Shown here: positions 1-7,275 of the stretch, one piece after another | Numbering within the stretch: position 1 is the stretch's first letter | How the letters are laid out: every line of letters begins with the position of its first letter | Notes under the pieces: model-generated | Databases searched by the model: none | Told to the model about the DNA's origin: nothing | Seen by the model: only the letters and a program-made list of their open reading frames with translations | Made by a program: the position numbers and the translations under genes | From: an uncultured Flavobacterium sp. | GTDB taxonomy: Bacteria; Bacteroidota; Bacteroidia; Flavobacteriales; Flavobacteriaceae | Length of the DNA stretch: 24,407 nt | Direction: 5' to 3' | Assembly: GCA_946480635.1 (NCBI GenBank) | Contig: CAMLKV010000001.1 | Location: 1 to 24,407, forward strand

Positions 1-252
1 AAAGGTAATTATAGTTTGACTTAATTCAGGTATTTTTCTAATATTCTCACACGCTTCCATCCCATCCATTTCAGGCATCATTACATCCATAATAATAAGA
101 TGCGGTTGGTGTTTTTTTGCTTTTTCAACTGCTTTTTTGCCATTTTCGGCTGTAAAGATTTGGTATCCTTCTTGAGATAAATTATAGCCAACAATTTCTA
201 GAATATCGGCTTCGTCATCAACTAACAAGATCTTAATATCTTTCTTCTTCAT
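1..252 (-). CDS. Response regulator receiver domain, PhoB/OmpR type (3' part cut by window edge)
   Basis: The minus-strand frame begins with ATG at 250-252 and stays open for 84 codons to the window edge. The N-terminus, MKKKDIKILLVDDEADILEI, is a classic receiver start with the acidic pair at D12-D13. The phosphoacceptor is D56 in LIIMDVMMPEMDG. In this family, phosphorylation by a sensor kinase switches the DNA-binding output. The output domain lies outside the window, so PhoB/OmpR type is inferred from the receiver sequence and not seen. The gene is divergent from the TonB-dependent receptor gene across a 181-base gap, so it may control that gene. The ATG is preceded by an A/T-rich stretch without a Shine-Dalgarno, as is usual in Bacteroidota. 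Receiver identity is nearly certain; the subfamily is less so. Confidence 0.88.
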   Translation of the reverse strand, partial: MKKKDIKILLVDDEADILEIVGYNLSQEGYQIFTAENGKKAVEKAKKHQPHLIIMDVMMPEMDGMEACENIRKIPELSQTIITF

Positions 253-331
253 ACGAGGTGTTGTCTGGTTTTTGCGTCGTAAAAGTATACATAAAATAAG
301 TGATTTTTTTAAAGTTACACAAATTTAATAT

Positions 332-398
332 GGTAACAATTACCTAACATAATAAAAACCAAAAGGTAACTTGTAACTAACACGAACTTTACATTGTC
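332..398. promoter_or_regulatory. Candidate control region upstream of the TonB-dependent receptor gene
   Basis: The gap between the divergent response regulator and receptor genes contains the palindrome GGTAA-CAA-TTACC (332-344). A second GGTAAC lies at 365-370, exactly 33 bases from the first, and TGTAAC lies at 372-377. TGTAAC is followed after 17 bases by TGTC at 395-398. This is one base away from the TGTAAC-N17-CGTC pattern found twice near 11057-11141. A TAnnTTTG-like box is only approximate here (TTCCTTTG, 403-410). The repeats could bind the neighbouring response regulator, or the gene could use an ECF promoter. Both readings are inference. Confidence 0.3.
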
Positions 399-433
399 CG
401 CATTCCTTTGCACAAAATTAAAACACACAACAA

Positions 434-3214
434 ATGAGAACCAGATTATTCTCTTTAATAACATTCGCCCAAAAAACTTCAGTATCGGGTATTGTTTCAG
501 ATAAAGATTTAAAAGGAGAACCTCTTCCTTTTGCTAATATAAGTATAAAAGGAACTACACTAGGAGCTTCAACTGATATTGATGGTAAATATGCAATCGA
601 AGTTACTCCAGGAACACATATTATTGTATTCAGCTTTTTAGGATACGAATCTAAGGAAATCACTTTCACTATTAACGAAGGAGAAAACAAAGTAATAAAT
701 CAAATGTTAGGCTCAGGAAGCGTAACTATGGAAGACGTTTTAGTTAAGGCAACAGTTAGTCGCGAAAAAGAAACAGCTCTATTACTAGAACAAAAAAAAG
801 CTGTTGAAATAAAACAAAGTATAGGTGCGCAAGAAATGTCACGTAAAGGAGTAAGTGATGTTGAAGAAGGATTGACAAAAATCACAGGTATTTCTAAAGT
901 TGACGGACGTGGATTATTTGTTCGTGGACTAGAAGACAGATACAACAATCTTTTAATCAATGGCCTTGCTGTTCCTTCAAACAATCCGTTTAAAAAAATT
1001 ATCCCTCTTGATATTTTCAGTACTGATATTGTAAGTATTATTGAAACATATAAAACTTTCAACACTAATATTTATGGTGATTTTGCTGGAGGAACTTTCA
1101 ATATTTTAACTGCAAACCCAACAAAAGGACAAACTAAAATTAGTTTTGGAGCTGGATATACTACAGGAAACAATTTAAATGACTTTTTGATTTCTAAAGA
1201 CGCTACTTCAACAGGAGATTTCTTCGGTTTTTCCGGGAATGAAAGAGATATTCCAACTGCTGTAGGAAGCAAGCCTGGAAATTACACACTAAGACCAAGT
1301 GAAGCTTTAACAGGATTTGGATCAGGTTATGATGTTAAAACAGATAAATCACCTCTTAACACAAGTTTTAGCATTTTAAATTCTGATAAGTTTTCAATTG
1401 GAGAAAATAGCAATTTCAGCTATTTACTTTCGGTAAATTTTGACAACAAATACCAAGTTCGTGAAGGTATTGATCGCTTCTTTAACACTTCACAAGGTAA
1501 TTATGATAACAATTTAAAAACCACATCATACAAATATCTAACTAACTCATCCGTATTAGGGGTTCTAAATTTCAAAAACAAAAGATTGAGTCTAACTTCT
1601 AACACCTTTTATCTAAAGACCACAGAAAATATGATTCAAGACCAATTGGGATATACCAATTCAAACGCAAACCAAACAAATGGTTTCATAAGAATGAACC
1701 AATTACAAGAAACAACTTATTTAAATACTCAACTTTTCGGAAATTATAAGTTAACTGAAAATGAAAAGCATACTATTAAAGGGGGAATTTCTTATTCAAC
1801 ATCTAATTATGAATTACCTGACCGTAAATCATTTAAAGGAGTAAAAATTGACGAAAATACAACATCAATCACATATTCAGGAAACAGTTTACTTAGACAA
1901 TATTTAGATTTTGACGGTAAACACTATTTATCTGGAATGGCAGAATACAATTGGAAATTTGGAAACGAAGATTTAGAAAAAGCAAACAAGTTAACTATTG
2001 GTTACAACGGTTATATCAATCAAATGCAATCTAAATTTAGATTCTTAGTTTCTCAAAACATGGCTTCTAACTCAGTAACTTTCAATACCAATCAACCAGA
2101 CGCAACATTTTCCTCTGAAATTGAAAATGGCAATTTTACTTATAAAGAAGGAACAAACTCAACTTACAAAGCAAAATTACTAGAATTTGTAAATGCTGGT
2201 TATGCAGACGTTGCTTTTAAATTTGGAGAAAAAACAGAGGTTAATATTGGTGTTAGGGTGGAACAAACTAACCGTGAAACAAAGTATAAAGAAAGTGGAA
2301 GTTTTGAAGACCCTTATTTAAAAAATAAATTAGACAAAATAGATTTCTTGCCTTCTGCGAATGCTAAATATAAATTAAACGACAATTCTAATTTACGTTT
2401 TGCTGGTTCAAAAACAATAACAAAACCAGTAATCATGGAAGCATATCCGCTAGAATTTGTTAATCCTGACGGTACAATCGAGAATGGTAATCAAAAAGCA
2501 AAAAATAGTGATAATTATAATTTTGATTTGAAATACGAGTGGTTTCCTTCAGCGAAAGAAATGGTTACTATTACAGGTTTCTCTAAATTTATTCAAAACC
2601 CTATCGAAAGATTATTCACTCCATCTGCTGGAAGTGGTGGGCAAATCATAACTTATAACAACTCTAAACAAGCTACTCTTTATGGTGCCGAATTAGAATT
2701 CTTGGTACAATTAGAAAGAATATCACCTGTGTTATCAAATTTCTCTTTCGGAATGAATACTTCCTTAATGTACTCTAAAGTTGAAATTGAAAAGATTAAA
2801 AATGGCTTACAAAGTCCTGAAACAATTGCAATTGATGCAAAACCTACAAGAAAATTACAAGGCGCTTCTCCATGGATTATTAATGCCGATTTAAAATATG
2901 AATCAGAATTTAGTAAAGACTGGAAAAACACAATGACTTTAGTTTTCAATGCATATAGCAAACGTATTTATGCTGTAGGAACTTATGGACTTGATAATTA
3001 TTACGAAATGCCATTTAACAAACTTGATTTTATTTGGGGTAACAAAATTTCTGACAAATGGGACATCAAACTTTCTGCAGAAAACATCTTAAACCCTACC
3101 TATAAAATTCAAATGGGCGACAACAGCAGAATCCAAATCATGGAAAACGATTTAACTGTTAAATCATACAAAAAAGGAATTGGTTTCTCTGCAAATCTAT
3201 CTTATACATTTTAA
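434..3214 (+). CDS. TonB-dependent outer membrane receptor with carboxypeptidase-like N-terminal domain
   Basis: The 926-residue product is expected in the outer membrane, importing a ligand with energy from TonB/ExbBD. Residues about 16-105 form a carboxypeptidase regulatory-like (CarbopepD_reg-2 type) domain, with SGIVSDKDLKGEPLPFANIS and FSFLGYESKEITF. The plug follows at about 130-230 (FVRGLEDRYNNLLINGLAVP). The rest is a strand-rich barrel ending in aromatic Phe, as outer membrane proteins do. An in-frame TAA at 419-421 forces the ATG at 434. The resulting signal peptide (MRTRLFSLITFAQ) is unusually short, as if part of the hydrophobic core were lost. No SusD gene follows; instead a lipoprotein gene lies 128 bases downstream. 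The ligand is unknown. Phosphate or a phosphorus compound is conceivable only because of the PhoB-like neighbour. Confidence 0.93.
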   Translation: MRTRLFSLITFAQKTSVSGIVSDKDLKGEPLPFANISIKGTTLGASTDIDGKYAIEVTPGTHIIVFSFLGYESKEITFTINEGENKVINQMLGSGSVTMEDVLVKATVSREKETALLLEQKKAVEIKQSIGAQEMSRKGVSDVEEGLTKITGISKVDGRGLFVRGLEDRYNNLLINGLAVPSNNPFKKIIPLDIFSTDIVSIIETYKTFNTNIYGDFAGGTFNILTANPTKGQTKISFGAGYTTGNNLNDFLISKDATSTGDFFGFSGNERDIPTAVGSKPGNYTLRPSEALTGFGSGYDVKTDKSPLNTSFSILNSDKFSIGENSNFSYLLSVNFDNKYQVREGIDRFFNTSQGNYDNNLKTTSYKYLTNSSVLGVLNFKNKRLSLTSNTFYLKTTENMIQDQLGYTNSNANQTNGFIRMNQLQETTYLNTQLFGNYKLTENEKHTIKGGISYSTSNYELPDRKSFKGVKIDENTTSITYSGNSLLRQYLDFDGKHYLSGMAEYNWKFGNEDLEKANKLTIGYNGYINQMQSKFRFLVSQNMASNSVTFNTNQPDATFSSEIENGNFTYKEGTNSTYKAKLLEFVNAGYADVAFKFGEKTEVNIGVRVEQTNRETKYKESGSFEDPYLKNKLDKIDFLPSANAKYKLNDNSNLRFAGSKTITKPVIMEAYPLEFVNPDGTIENGNQKAKNSDNYNFDLKYEWFPSAKEMVTITGFSKFIQNPIERLFTPSAGSGGQIITYNNSKQATLYGAELEFLVQLERISPVLSNFSFGMNTSLMYSKVEIEKIKNGLQSPETIAIDAKPTRKLQGASPWIINADLKYESEFSKDWKNTMTLVFNAYSKRIYAVGTYGLDNYYEMPFNKLDFIWGNKISDKWDIKLSAENILNPTYKIQMGDNSRIQIMENDLTVKSYKKGIGFSANLSYTF

Positions 3215-3253
3215 GAAAAAACACTTAACAATTTATAAACACAAACTTATTAG

Positions 3254-3300
3254 AAACCTTACTATTTGATAACCATTTGGTTAGAATAGTAAGGTTTTTA
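3254..3300 (+). terminator. Hairpin terminator between receptor and lipoprotein genes
   Basis: AACCTTACTATT (3255-3266) pairs perfectly with AATAGTAAGGTT (3285-3296) and is followed by a short T run (3295-3299). The loop contains its own small palindrome, TAACCA-TT-TGGTTA (3270-3283). It sits 40 bases after the receptor stop and about 45 bases before the lipoprotein start. It probably ends or attenuates receptor transcripts, so that the two genes are expressed at different levels. Confidence 0.7.
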
Positions 3301-3342
3301 ACTTCTAGCTTTGTCTCACAAATAACACGAAAACTTATAATC

Positions 3343-4551
3343 ATGAAAAAATTAGCATTTTGCCTAGCTATAATGGCAACAATCTTCACAGGATGTTCTA
3401 ACGATGATGATGAAGAAGGAACAGGAGCAAAAACACCAGTAACGGGAGAAATCACAGGTAACATAACATCAAATGTTACTTACGCATATGGAAATTACAC
3501 TTTAAAAGGGATGGTAAAAATCCAAAGCGGCGCAACAGTAACTTTTGAGCCTGGTTGTACAATTACTGCAGATAAAACTACAGGTGAAAACGGTTTAATT
3601 GTTTTAAACGGAGGAAAATTAATTGCAAATGGAACTGCTGCTGAACCAATTGTTTTCACAGAAAAATCTAAAGTTCCAGGATCATGGGCTGGAATCATCA
3701 TCTATGGAGATGCTCCTATCGTGAATTCAGCTTCTAACCCAGCACCTCAAACTGCAACATCGGAAGATGGAACAGGAACAATTTACGGAGGTTCAAACAC
3801 TACTCATAATGGAGGATCATTAAAATATGTACGTGTAGAGTATGCTGGTCAGGTTATTACAACAAACAGTAAAGAACACAATGGTTTTTCATTTTATTCT
3901 GTAGGGTCAGGAACAGTTTTAGAAAACTTGGTTTCTTACATGGGAAATGATGATGGTTTCGAATTTTACGGAGGAACAGTAAGTGCAAAAAACTTGATTT
4001 CTTACGGAAATAAAGATGATGCATTTGACTGGCAAGATGGATGGAGAGGTCAAGACAATACTAACTGGTATGCTTACCAAACAGGAACTGGAAATTACGG
4101 TATGGAAGTAGAATCAAAAAGTGTTGACAACAACTTTTGGCCTAAAATTGTAAACATCACATTAAAAAGAGCTGCTGGAACTGTTACTGAAGCACAAAGT
4201 GAAATCCAATTAGATGCTATCCAATTTAAAAAAGAAGGTAATGGAGATTTTAGCAACATCGTAATTGAAGGCTACAAAAATCAAACTACACCGACAGCTT
4301 TAAACGGTGGTGCAATTCAAGTATTAGACAAAAACACTTACGATCACCAAGTTGTAGGAGGAAAAATTAAACTTACAAATGTTAAAGTTTCTAACACTGA
4401 TAACGATTTTATTTCAGGTGCTGCAACATTTACATTATCATCTTCTAGTTTTAATCCTACTTCAAACTGGAACAAAACAACTACTGCTACTGGAGCTTCT
4501 TTAGTAAGCGGAAACTGGACAACAGTTAATGGTGTTAACTTATTACAATAA
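3343..4551 (+). CDS. Surface lipoprotein, predicted beta-helix-like, partner of the TonB-dependent receptor
   Basis: The 402-residue product starts with a lipoprotein signal (MKKLAFCLAIMATIFTGC) whose lipobox FTGC places the lipidated Cys at 18. An acidic SNDDDEEG stretch follows, resembling the acidic export signals reported for surface lipoproteins of Bacteroidota. The body has repeated short strand-turn units rich in Gly, Asn and Thr (GNYTLKGMVKIQSGATVTFE, then GGKLIANGTAAEPIVFTE), which suggests a right-handed beta-helix or similar solenoid. There is no T9SS sorting domain. I chose the ATG at 3343 because longer versions add residues from the upstream hairpin and push the signal peptide inward. 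Pairing with the receptor suggests a ligand-capture role like that of SusD, although it is not a SusD homologue by eye. Function unknown. Confidence 0.85.
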   Translation: MKKLAFCLAIMATIFTGCSNDDDEEGTGAKTPVTGEITGNITSNVTYAYGNYTLKGMVKIQSGATVTFEPGCTITADKTTGENGLIVLNGGKLIANGTAAEPIVFTEKSKVPGSWAGIIIYGDAPIVNSASNPAPQTATSEDGTGTIYGGSNTTHNGGSLKYVRVEYAGQVITTNSKEHNGFSFYSVGSGTVLENLVSYMGNDDGFEFYGGTVSAKNLISYGNKDDAFDWQDGWRGQDNTNWYAYQTGTGNYGMEVESKSVDNNFWPKIVNITLKRAAGTVTEAQSEIQLDAIQFKKEGNGDFSNIVIEGYKNQTTPTALNGGAIQVLDKNTYDHQVVGGKIKLTNVKVSNTDNDFISGAATFTLSSSSFNPTSNWNKTTTATGASLVSGNWTTVNGVNLLQ

Positions 4552-4574
4552 CAACACTACTGTTAAATAAATGC

Positions 4575-4611
4575 AAAAAATGCCTCAAAAAAACTTGAGG
4601 CATTTTTTTTT
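4575..4611 (+). terminator. Rho-independent terminator after the lipoprotein gene
   Basis: TGCCTCAA (4581-4588) pairs with TTGAGGCA (4595-4602) around a 6-base loop. The stem is extended by A's on the left and T's on the right, giving nine T's (4603-4611). This is a textbook intrinsic terminator. Confidence 0.92.
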
Positions 4612-4660
4612 GGTACTAAATTTGAAAATAATTTATTATCTTTACTCTAATAAGAAATCA

Positions 4661-5002
4661 ATGAAGAAAAAATACTTTTATATTACATCCCTGTTATTCC
4701 TATTTTCTTTGAGTGTAAGTGCTCAAGAAGGTAAGGATTCTGCGTTGGCTTCTAAATTCCAAGAACAACCGTTCGAAAATTTAAACATCTACCCTAATCC
4801 AACTGGTGGTGACCGTGTTTATATTTCATCAAAATCATTAGCACCAAAAGAAATTGAAATTTTTGATGTCCTTGGTAAAAAAGTAATACAAGTTAACATA
4901 AACTCAAAAGAGCTAAATGTTTCTTCATTATCTCCAGGTGTTTACATTATCAAGATAAAAGAAGGCGATTTACGTGCTACCCGAAAATTAATTATCAAGT
5001 AA
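4661..5002 (+). CDS. Minimal T9SS protein: signal peptide plus type A sorting domain only
   Basis: The product has 113 residues. A Sec signal peptide (MKKKYFYITSLLFLFSLSVSAQ, probable cleavage after SAQ) is followed by a linker of only about 20 residues. A complete type A T9SS C-terminal domain runs from NLNIYPNPTGG to the end, with EIEIFDVLGKKV, LSPGVYIIKIKEG and a final ATRKLIIK. In T9SS the CTD is recognised by the outer-membrane translocon and usually removed by the sortase PorU while cargo is anchored or released. Here there is no cargo to speak of. Starting upstream at 4571 would read through the preceding terminator, so the ATG at 4661 is used. TAAATTTG at 4617-4624, 19 bases after a TTG, is a possible promoter. 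It may be a remnant of a larger cargo gene or a true mini-protein. Confidence 0.82.
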   Translation: MKKKYFYITSLLFLFSLSVSAQEGKDSALASKFQEQPFENLNIYPNPTGGDRVYISSKSLAPKEIEIFDVLGKKVIQVNINSKELNVSSLSPGVYIIKIKEGDLRATRKLIIK

Positions 5003-5063
5003 TTAAATACAAATTTTAATAATTTATTTACATCATTTCTTTCTTCGAAAAGAAATTACTTGT

Positions 5064-5071
5064 TATATTTG
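5064..5071 (+). promoter_or_regulatory. Bacteroidota -7 element for the lamin-tail-domain gene
   Basis: TATATTTG matches the Bacteroidota sigma-A -7 consensus TAnnTTTG exactly, 23 bases before the ATG at 5095. No clear TTTG/TTG -33 box is visible at the usual spacing. Confidence 0.55.
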
Positions 5072-5094
5072 TTGTCCAATTTAAATAAAAAGCA

Positions 5095-5991
5095 ATGAAA
5101 AAAATTTACTTTATAGGAGCTTTGTTAGCTACATTTTTAACTAGCAATGCACAAGTTGTTATAAGCCAAGTTTATGGTGGTGGTGGAAATTCTGGAGCCC
5201 CTTATACAAATGACTTTATTGAATTATTCAACCGCGGGAATGCTGCAGTAAACATAAATGGCTGGTCGATACAATACACATCAGCGACAGGCCCAGCAGC
5301 AGCTCCAAATAATTTTTGGTTTATGACACCTCTTCCAAATGTTACTCTACAACCTGGTCAATATTTCCTTATAAAACAAGCAGGTGGAGCTACAGGTTCA
5401 GCTTTGCCAACAGCTGAAGTAGACGGAGCAACTGCAGGAACTCTTGGAAGTAATGGAGCAGCAACTGGAGCTATAGCAATGGCTGCCGCTAACGGAAAAG
5501 TGATTCTTGTGAACAACACAACACAAGAGACCAATTCAAACCCAACTGGTTCTAACATTATTGATAAAGTAGGATATGGAACTGCTAATGGTTTTGAAGG
5601 GACTGTTATTGGAGCTTTATCAAATTCTACAGGAGCTATAAGAAATAGTGGAGGTTGTACTGACACTAACAACAATGCATCTGATTTTACAATCGGCACA
5701 CCTACTCCAAGAAACACGGCTACAACTTTAAGTCCATGTTCTTTAAGTGTTGCAGAAAACAACATCTCTGGATTAAAAGTATACCCTAACCCTGCTAAAA
5801 ATACATTATATGTAACTTCTGATAGCTTTGAAGCAAAAGAAGTACAATTATATGACGTTTTAGGGAAATCAGTATTAAATACTAAAACAGTAAACAATAC
5901 AGTAAACATTTCTTCTTTAAGTAAAGGTGTTTATGTAGTTAAAATCACTGAAGGAGGAAAAACTGCAACAAGAAAAATTGTTGTTGAGTAA
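5095..5991 (+). CDS. Secreted lamin-tail-domain protein with T9SS type A sorting domain
   Basis: The 298-residue product begins with a Sec signal peptide (MKKIYFIGALLATFLTSNAQ). Residues about 20-140 resemble a bacterial lamin tail domain (VVISQVYGGGGNSG, FIELFNRGNAAVNINGWSIQ), an immunoglobulin-like fold common in secreted nucleases and surface proteins. A low-complexity Ala/Gly/Thr/Asn segment follows. The T9SS CTD runs from GLKVYPNPAKNTLYV (about 226) to ATRKIVVE and is clearly similar to that of the preceding small gene. The protein should be exported by T9SS and released or anchored at the cell surface. No catalytic domain is visible, so it may act in adhesion or binding. Its own promoter and terminator make it a single-gene unit. 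Confidence 0.88.
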   Translation: MKKIYFIGALLATFLTSNAQVVISQVYGGGGNSGAPYTNDFIELFNRGNAAVNINGWSIQYTSATGPAAAPNNFWFMTPLPNVTLQPGQYFLIKQAGGATGSALPTAEVDGATAGTLGSNGAATGAIAMAAANGKVILVNNTTQETNSNPTGSNIIDKVGYGTANGFEGTVIGALSNSTGAIRNSGGCTDTNNNASDFTIGTPTPRNTATTLSPCSLSVAENNISGLKVYPNPAKNTLYVTSDSFEAKEVQLYDVLGKSVLNTKTVNNTVNISSLSKGVYVVKITEGGKTATRKIVVE

Positions 5992-6009
5992 TTTCTTTTA
6001 ACTATACTT

Positions 6010-6045
6010 AATAAGCCCTGACTTTTGTCAGGGCTTATTTTTTAC
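6010..6045 (+). terminator. Rho-independent terminator after the lamin-tail-domain gene
   Basis: ATAAGCCCTGAC (6011-6022) pairs perfectly with GTCAGGGCTTAT (6027-6038) around a TTTT loop and runs into a T tract. Confidence 0.93.
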
Positions 6046-6257
6046 CTTTAAACAGATTTATTTGCTATTCATCTAGAATATTAAACAAAAAGAAATTCTA
6101 GTATTTATTTTCACAAAAAACTAAATAGATACATAAAAAGGATTCAAAAATTCTTTTCATATCAAAATGATGTGAAATGATTCTTACAAAAAAGAACTTG
6201 TAAGTTGTAATTCAGTAAATTAATTAAAATAAAAATACTATAATTAATTCAATTTAA
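6046..6257. other. AT-rich intergenic stretch with two weak inverted repeats
   Basis: The 305-base gap 5992-6296 holds the preceding terminator and the next gene's promoter. Between them I see no ORF or RNA gene. Two short inverted repeats are present: CTAGAAT (6073-6079) with ATTCTAG (6095-6101), and CTTACAA (6183-6189) with TTGTAAG (6198-6204). Neither has a T tract or a GC-rich stem, so neither can be assigned a role. Confidence 0.4.
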
Positions 6258-6265
6258 TATATTTG
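6258..6265 (+). promoter_or_regulatory. Bacteroidota -7 element for the small lipoprotein gene
   Basis: TATATTTG is an exact TAnnTTTG match, identical to the box upstream of the lamin-tail-domain gene. It lies 31 bases before the ATG at 6297. No convincing -33 box is present. Confidence 0.5.
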
Positions 6266-6296
6266 TTTAAAGTCGAAATAATTTGAAAATAAAAAC

Positions 6297-6665
6297 ATGA
6301 AAACCATTTACTTTTTATTGCTTCTAAGTTTAACAGGTTGTGCAAACGAAATAATGAAAAATAACCTTTCAACTGATGGATCAAAAAATGAATCTGAATT
6401 AGTAGATGAAAATTCCAAAACTACCAATATTCACGGATTGAAAATTATGACGAGACATTCTCAGAAATTTGGCAACCAAATGTATGTCATATCTGACTCT
6501 TATACAGAGAAAAATGTGTCCTTTTACAATGAAGACGGAAAAAAAGTGTATTCTAAAAAAACTGTAGGAACACCTATTAATTTATCAAAATTAAAAAGAG
6601 GTACTTATACTATGGAAATCGTTGAAGGTGATAAAGCCGATACAAAAGAAATAACTATTGAATAA
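6297..6665 (+). CDS. Small lipoprotein with degenerate T9SS CTD-like domain
   Basis: The 122-residue product has a lipoprotein signal (MKTIYFLLLLSLTGC; lipobox LTGC, Cys15). A polar linker rich in Asn, Ser and Glu is followed by a CTD-like domain from GLKIMTRHSQ (about 48) to DTKEITIE. The domain aligns over its length with the sorting domains encoded at 4661 and 5095: NVSFYNEDGKKVYS matches the IFDVLGKKV strand and LKRGTYTMEIVEGDKADTKE matches LSPGVYIIKIKEG-ATRK. The YPNP signature is absent. Recognition by T9SS is therefore doubtful, and the lipid anchor predicts membrane attachment instead. It is paralogous to the next gene. Function unknown. Confidence 0.78.
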   Translation: MKTIYFLLLLSLTGCANEIMKNNLSTDGSKNESELVDENSKTTNIHGLKIMTRHSQKFGNQMYVISDSYTEKNVSFYNEDGKKVYSKKTVGTPINLSKLKRGTYTMEIVEGDKADTKEITIE

Positions 6666-6687
6666 GAAAATACACTCACTTTATATT

Positions 6688-6714
6688 AAGCCTTACAGTT
6701 GTAAGGCTTTTTTT
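6688..6714 (+). terminator. Rho-independent terminator after the small lipoprotein gene
   Basis: AAGCCTTAC (6688-6696) pairs with GTAAGGCTT (6701-6709) around AGTT, followed by a T run to 6714. Confidence 0.92.
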
Positions 6715-6857
6715 ATTGTTAAATTTCAAACTAGAAATATCACTAAAATTGGTGAGAAAAACTACAACTACAACTAACCCCAATTACGCTCAAATTACAG
6801 TTTATCGAAAAAAAAGATAGAACATCGAAAAAATTAAACAAATAGATTAATTCAGTA

Positions 6858-6865
6858 TAGTTTTG
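6858..6865 (+). promoter_or_regulatory. Bacteroidota -7 element for the second small CTD-like gene
   Basis: TAGTTTTG fits TAnnTTTG exactly and lies 26 bases before the ATG at 6892. The -33 region is AT-rich without a clear TTTG. Confidence 0.45.
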
Positions 6866-6891
6866 ACATCAAATAAATAACAAACTAAGTC

Positions 6892-7272
6892 ATGAAAAAT
6901 CTATTTGCTTTATTAATAACATTACAGTCGCTAATCACTATCGCTTCAAACAGAATTGAAATAAATTCTACGAATCCAATTAAAGAAACAATCGTTGACA
7001 CAATTCCGATGAAAAAGAATGATATTAAAAAAGGAATTTCTGGATTAAACATTGTTAATCAAGATTCAAAAAAATTTGGCAAACTTGCTTATATAGTTTC
7101 AGACAACTATGTTGAGAAGAAAGTAATTATTTATGACAACCACAATAAAGAAGTGTTTTCGATAAATACAATTGGCGATCCAATTTATTTGAGAAATTTC
7201 GAAAAAGGAAATTATAAAATTAAAGTAATCGAAGGAGAAAAAGAACAAACACTAAACTATAATATTGACTAA
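6892..7272 (+). CDS. Small secreted protein with degenerate T9SS CTD-like domain (paralogue of the preceding gene)
   Basis: The 126-residue product starts with a Sec-type signal (MKNLFALLITLQSLITIAS) without a lipobox Cys. A linker follows, then a domain from GLNIVNQDSKKFG (about 50) to the C-terminus. The domain parallels the preceding gene segment by segment: KKFGKLAYIVSDNYVEKKV against QKFGNQMYVISDSYTEKNV, and FEKGNYKIKVIEGEKEQT against LKRGTYTMEIVEGDKADT. This shows an old tandem duplication in which one copy kept or gained a lipid anchor. As in its paralogue, the YPNP motif of a working sorting domain is missing. It is probably periplasmic or surface exposed. Function unknown. Confidence 0.75.
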   Translation: MKNLFALLITLQSLITIASNRIEINSTNPIKETIVDTIPMKKNDIKKGISGLNIVNQDSKKFGKLAYIVSDNYVEKKVIIYDNHNKEVFSINTIGDPIYLRNFEKGNYKIKVIEGEKEQTLNYNID

Positions 7273-7275
7273 CTA

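Noticed and set aside
3277..3342. Upstream extension of the lipoprotein gene starting at 3277
   Set aside because: It would begin inside the hairpin terminator and bury the lipoprotein signal peptide; the ATG at 3343 gives a perfect lipobox leader.
4571..4660. Upstream extension of the minimal CTD gene from an ATG at 4571
   Set aside because: The ATG lies within the preceding gene's terminator and the added residues come from the stem and T tract; the ATG at 4661 gives a clean signal peptide.
5358..5909. 183-codon minus-strand ORF inside the lamin-tail-domain gene
   Set aside because: It is antisense to a protein with signal peptide and sorting domain, has a hydrophobic unpatterned product and no promoter; judged a shadow frame.
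6722..6860. Short CAACTA/ATCGAAAAAA repetitions in the gap before 6892
   Set aside because: They are too short and imperfect to call a repeat array or CRISPR; consistent with AT-rich spacer.
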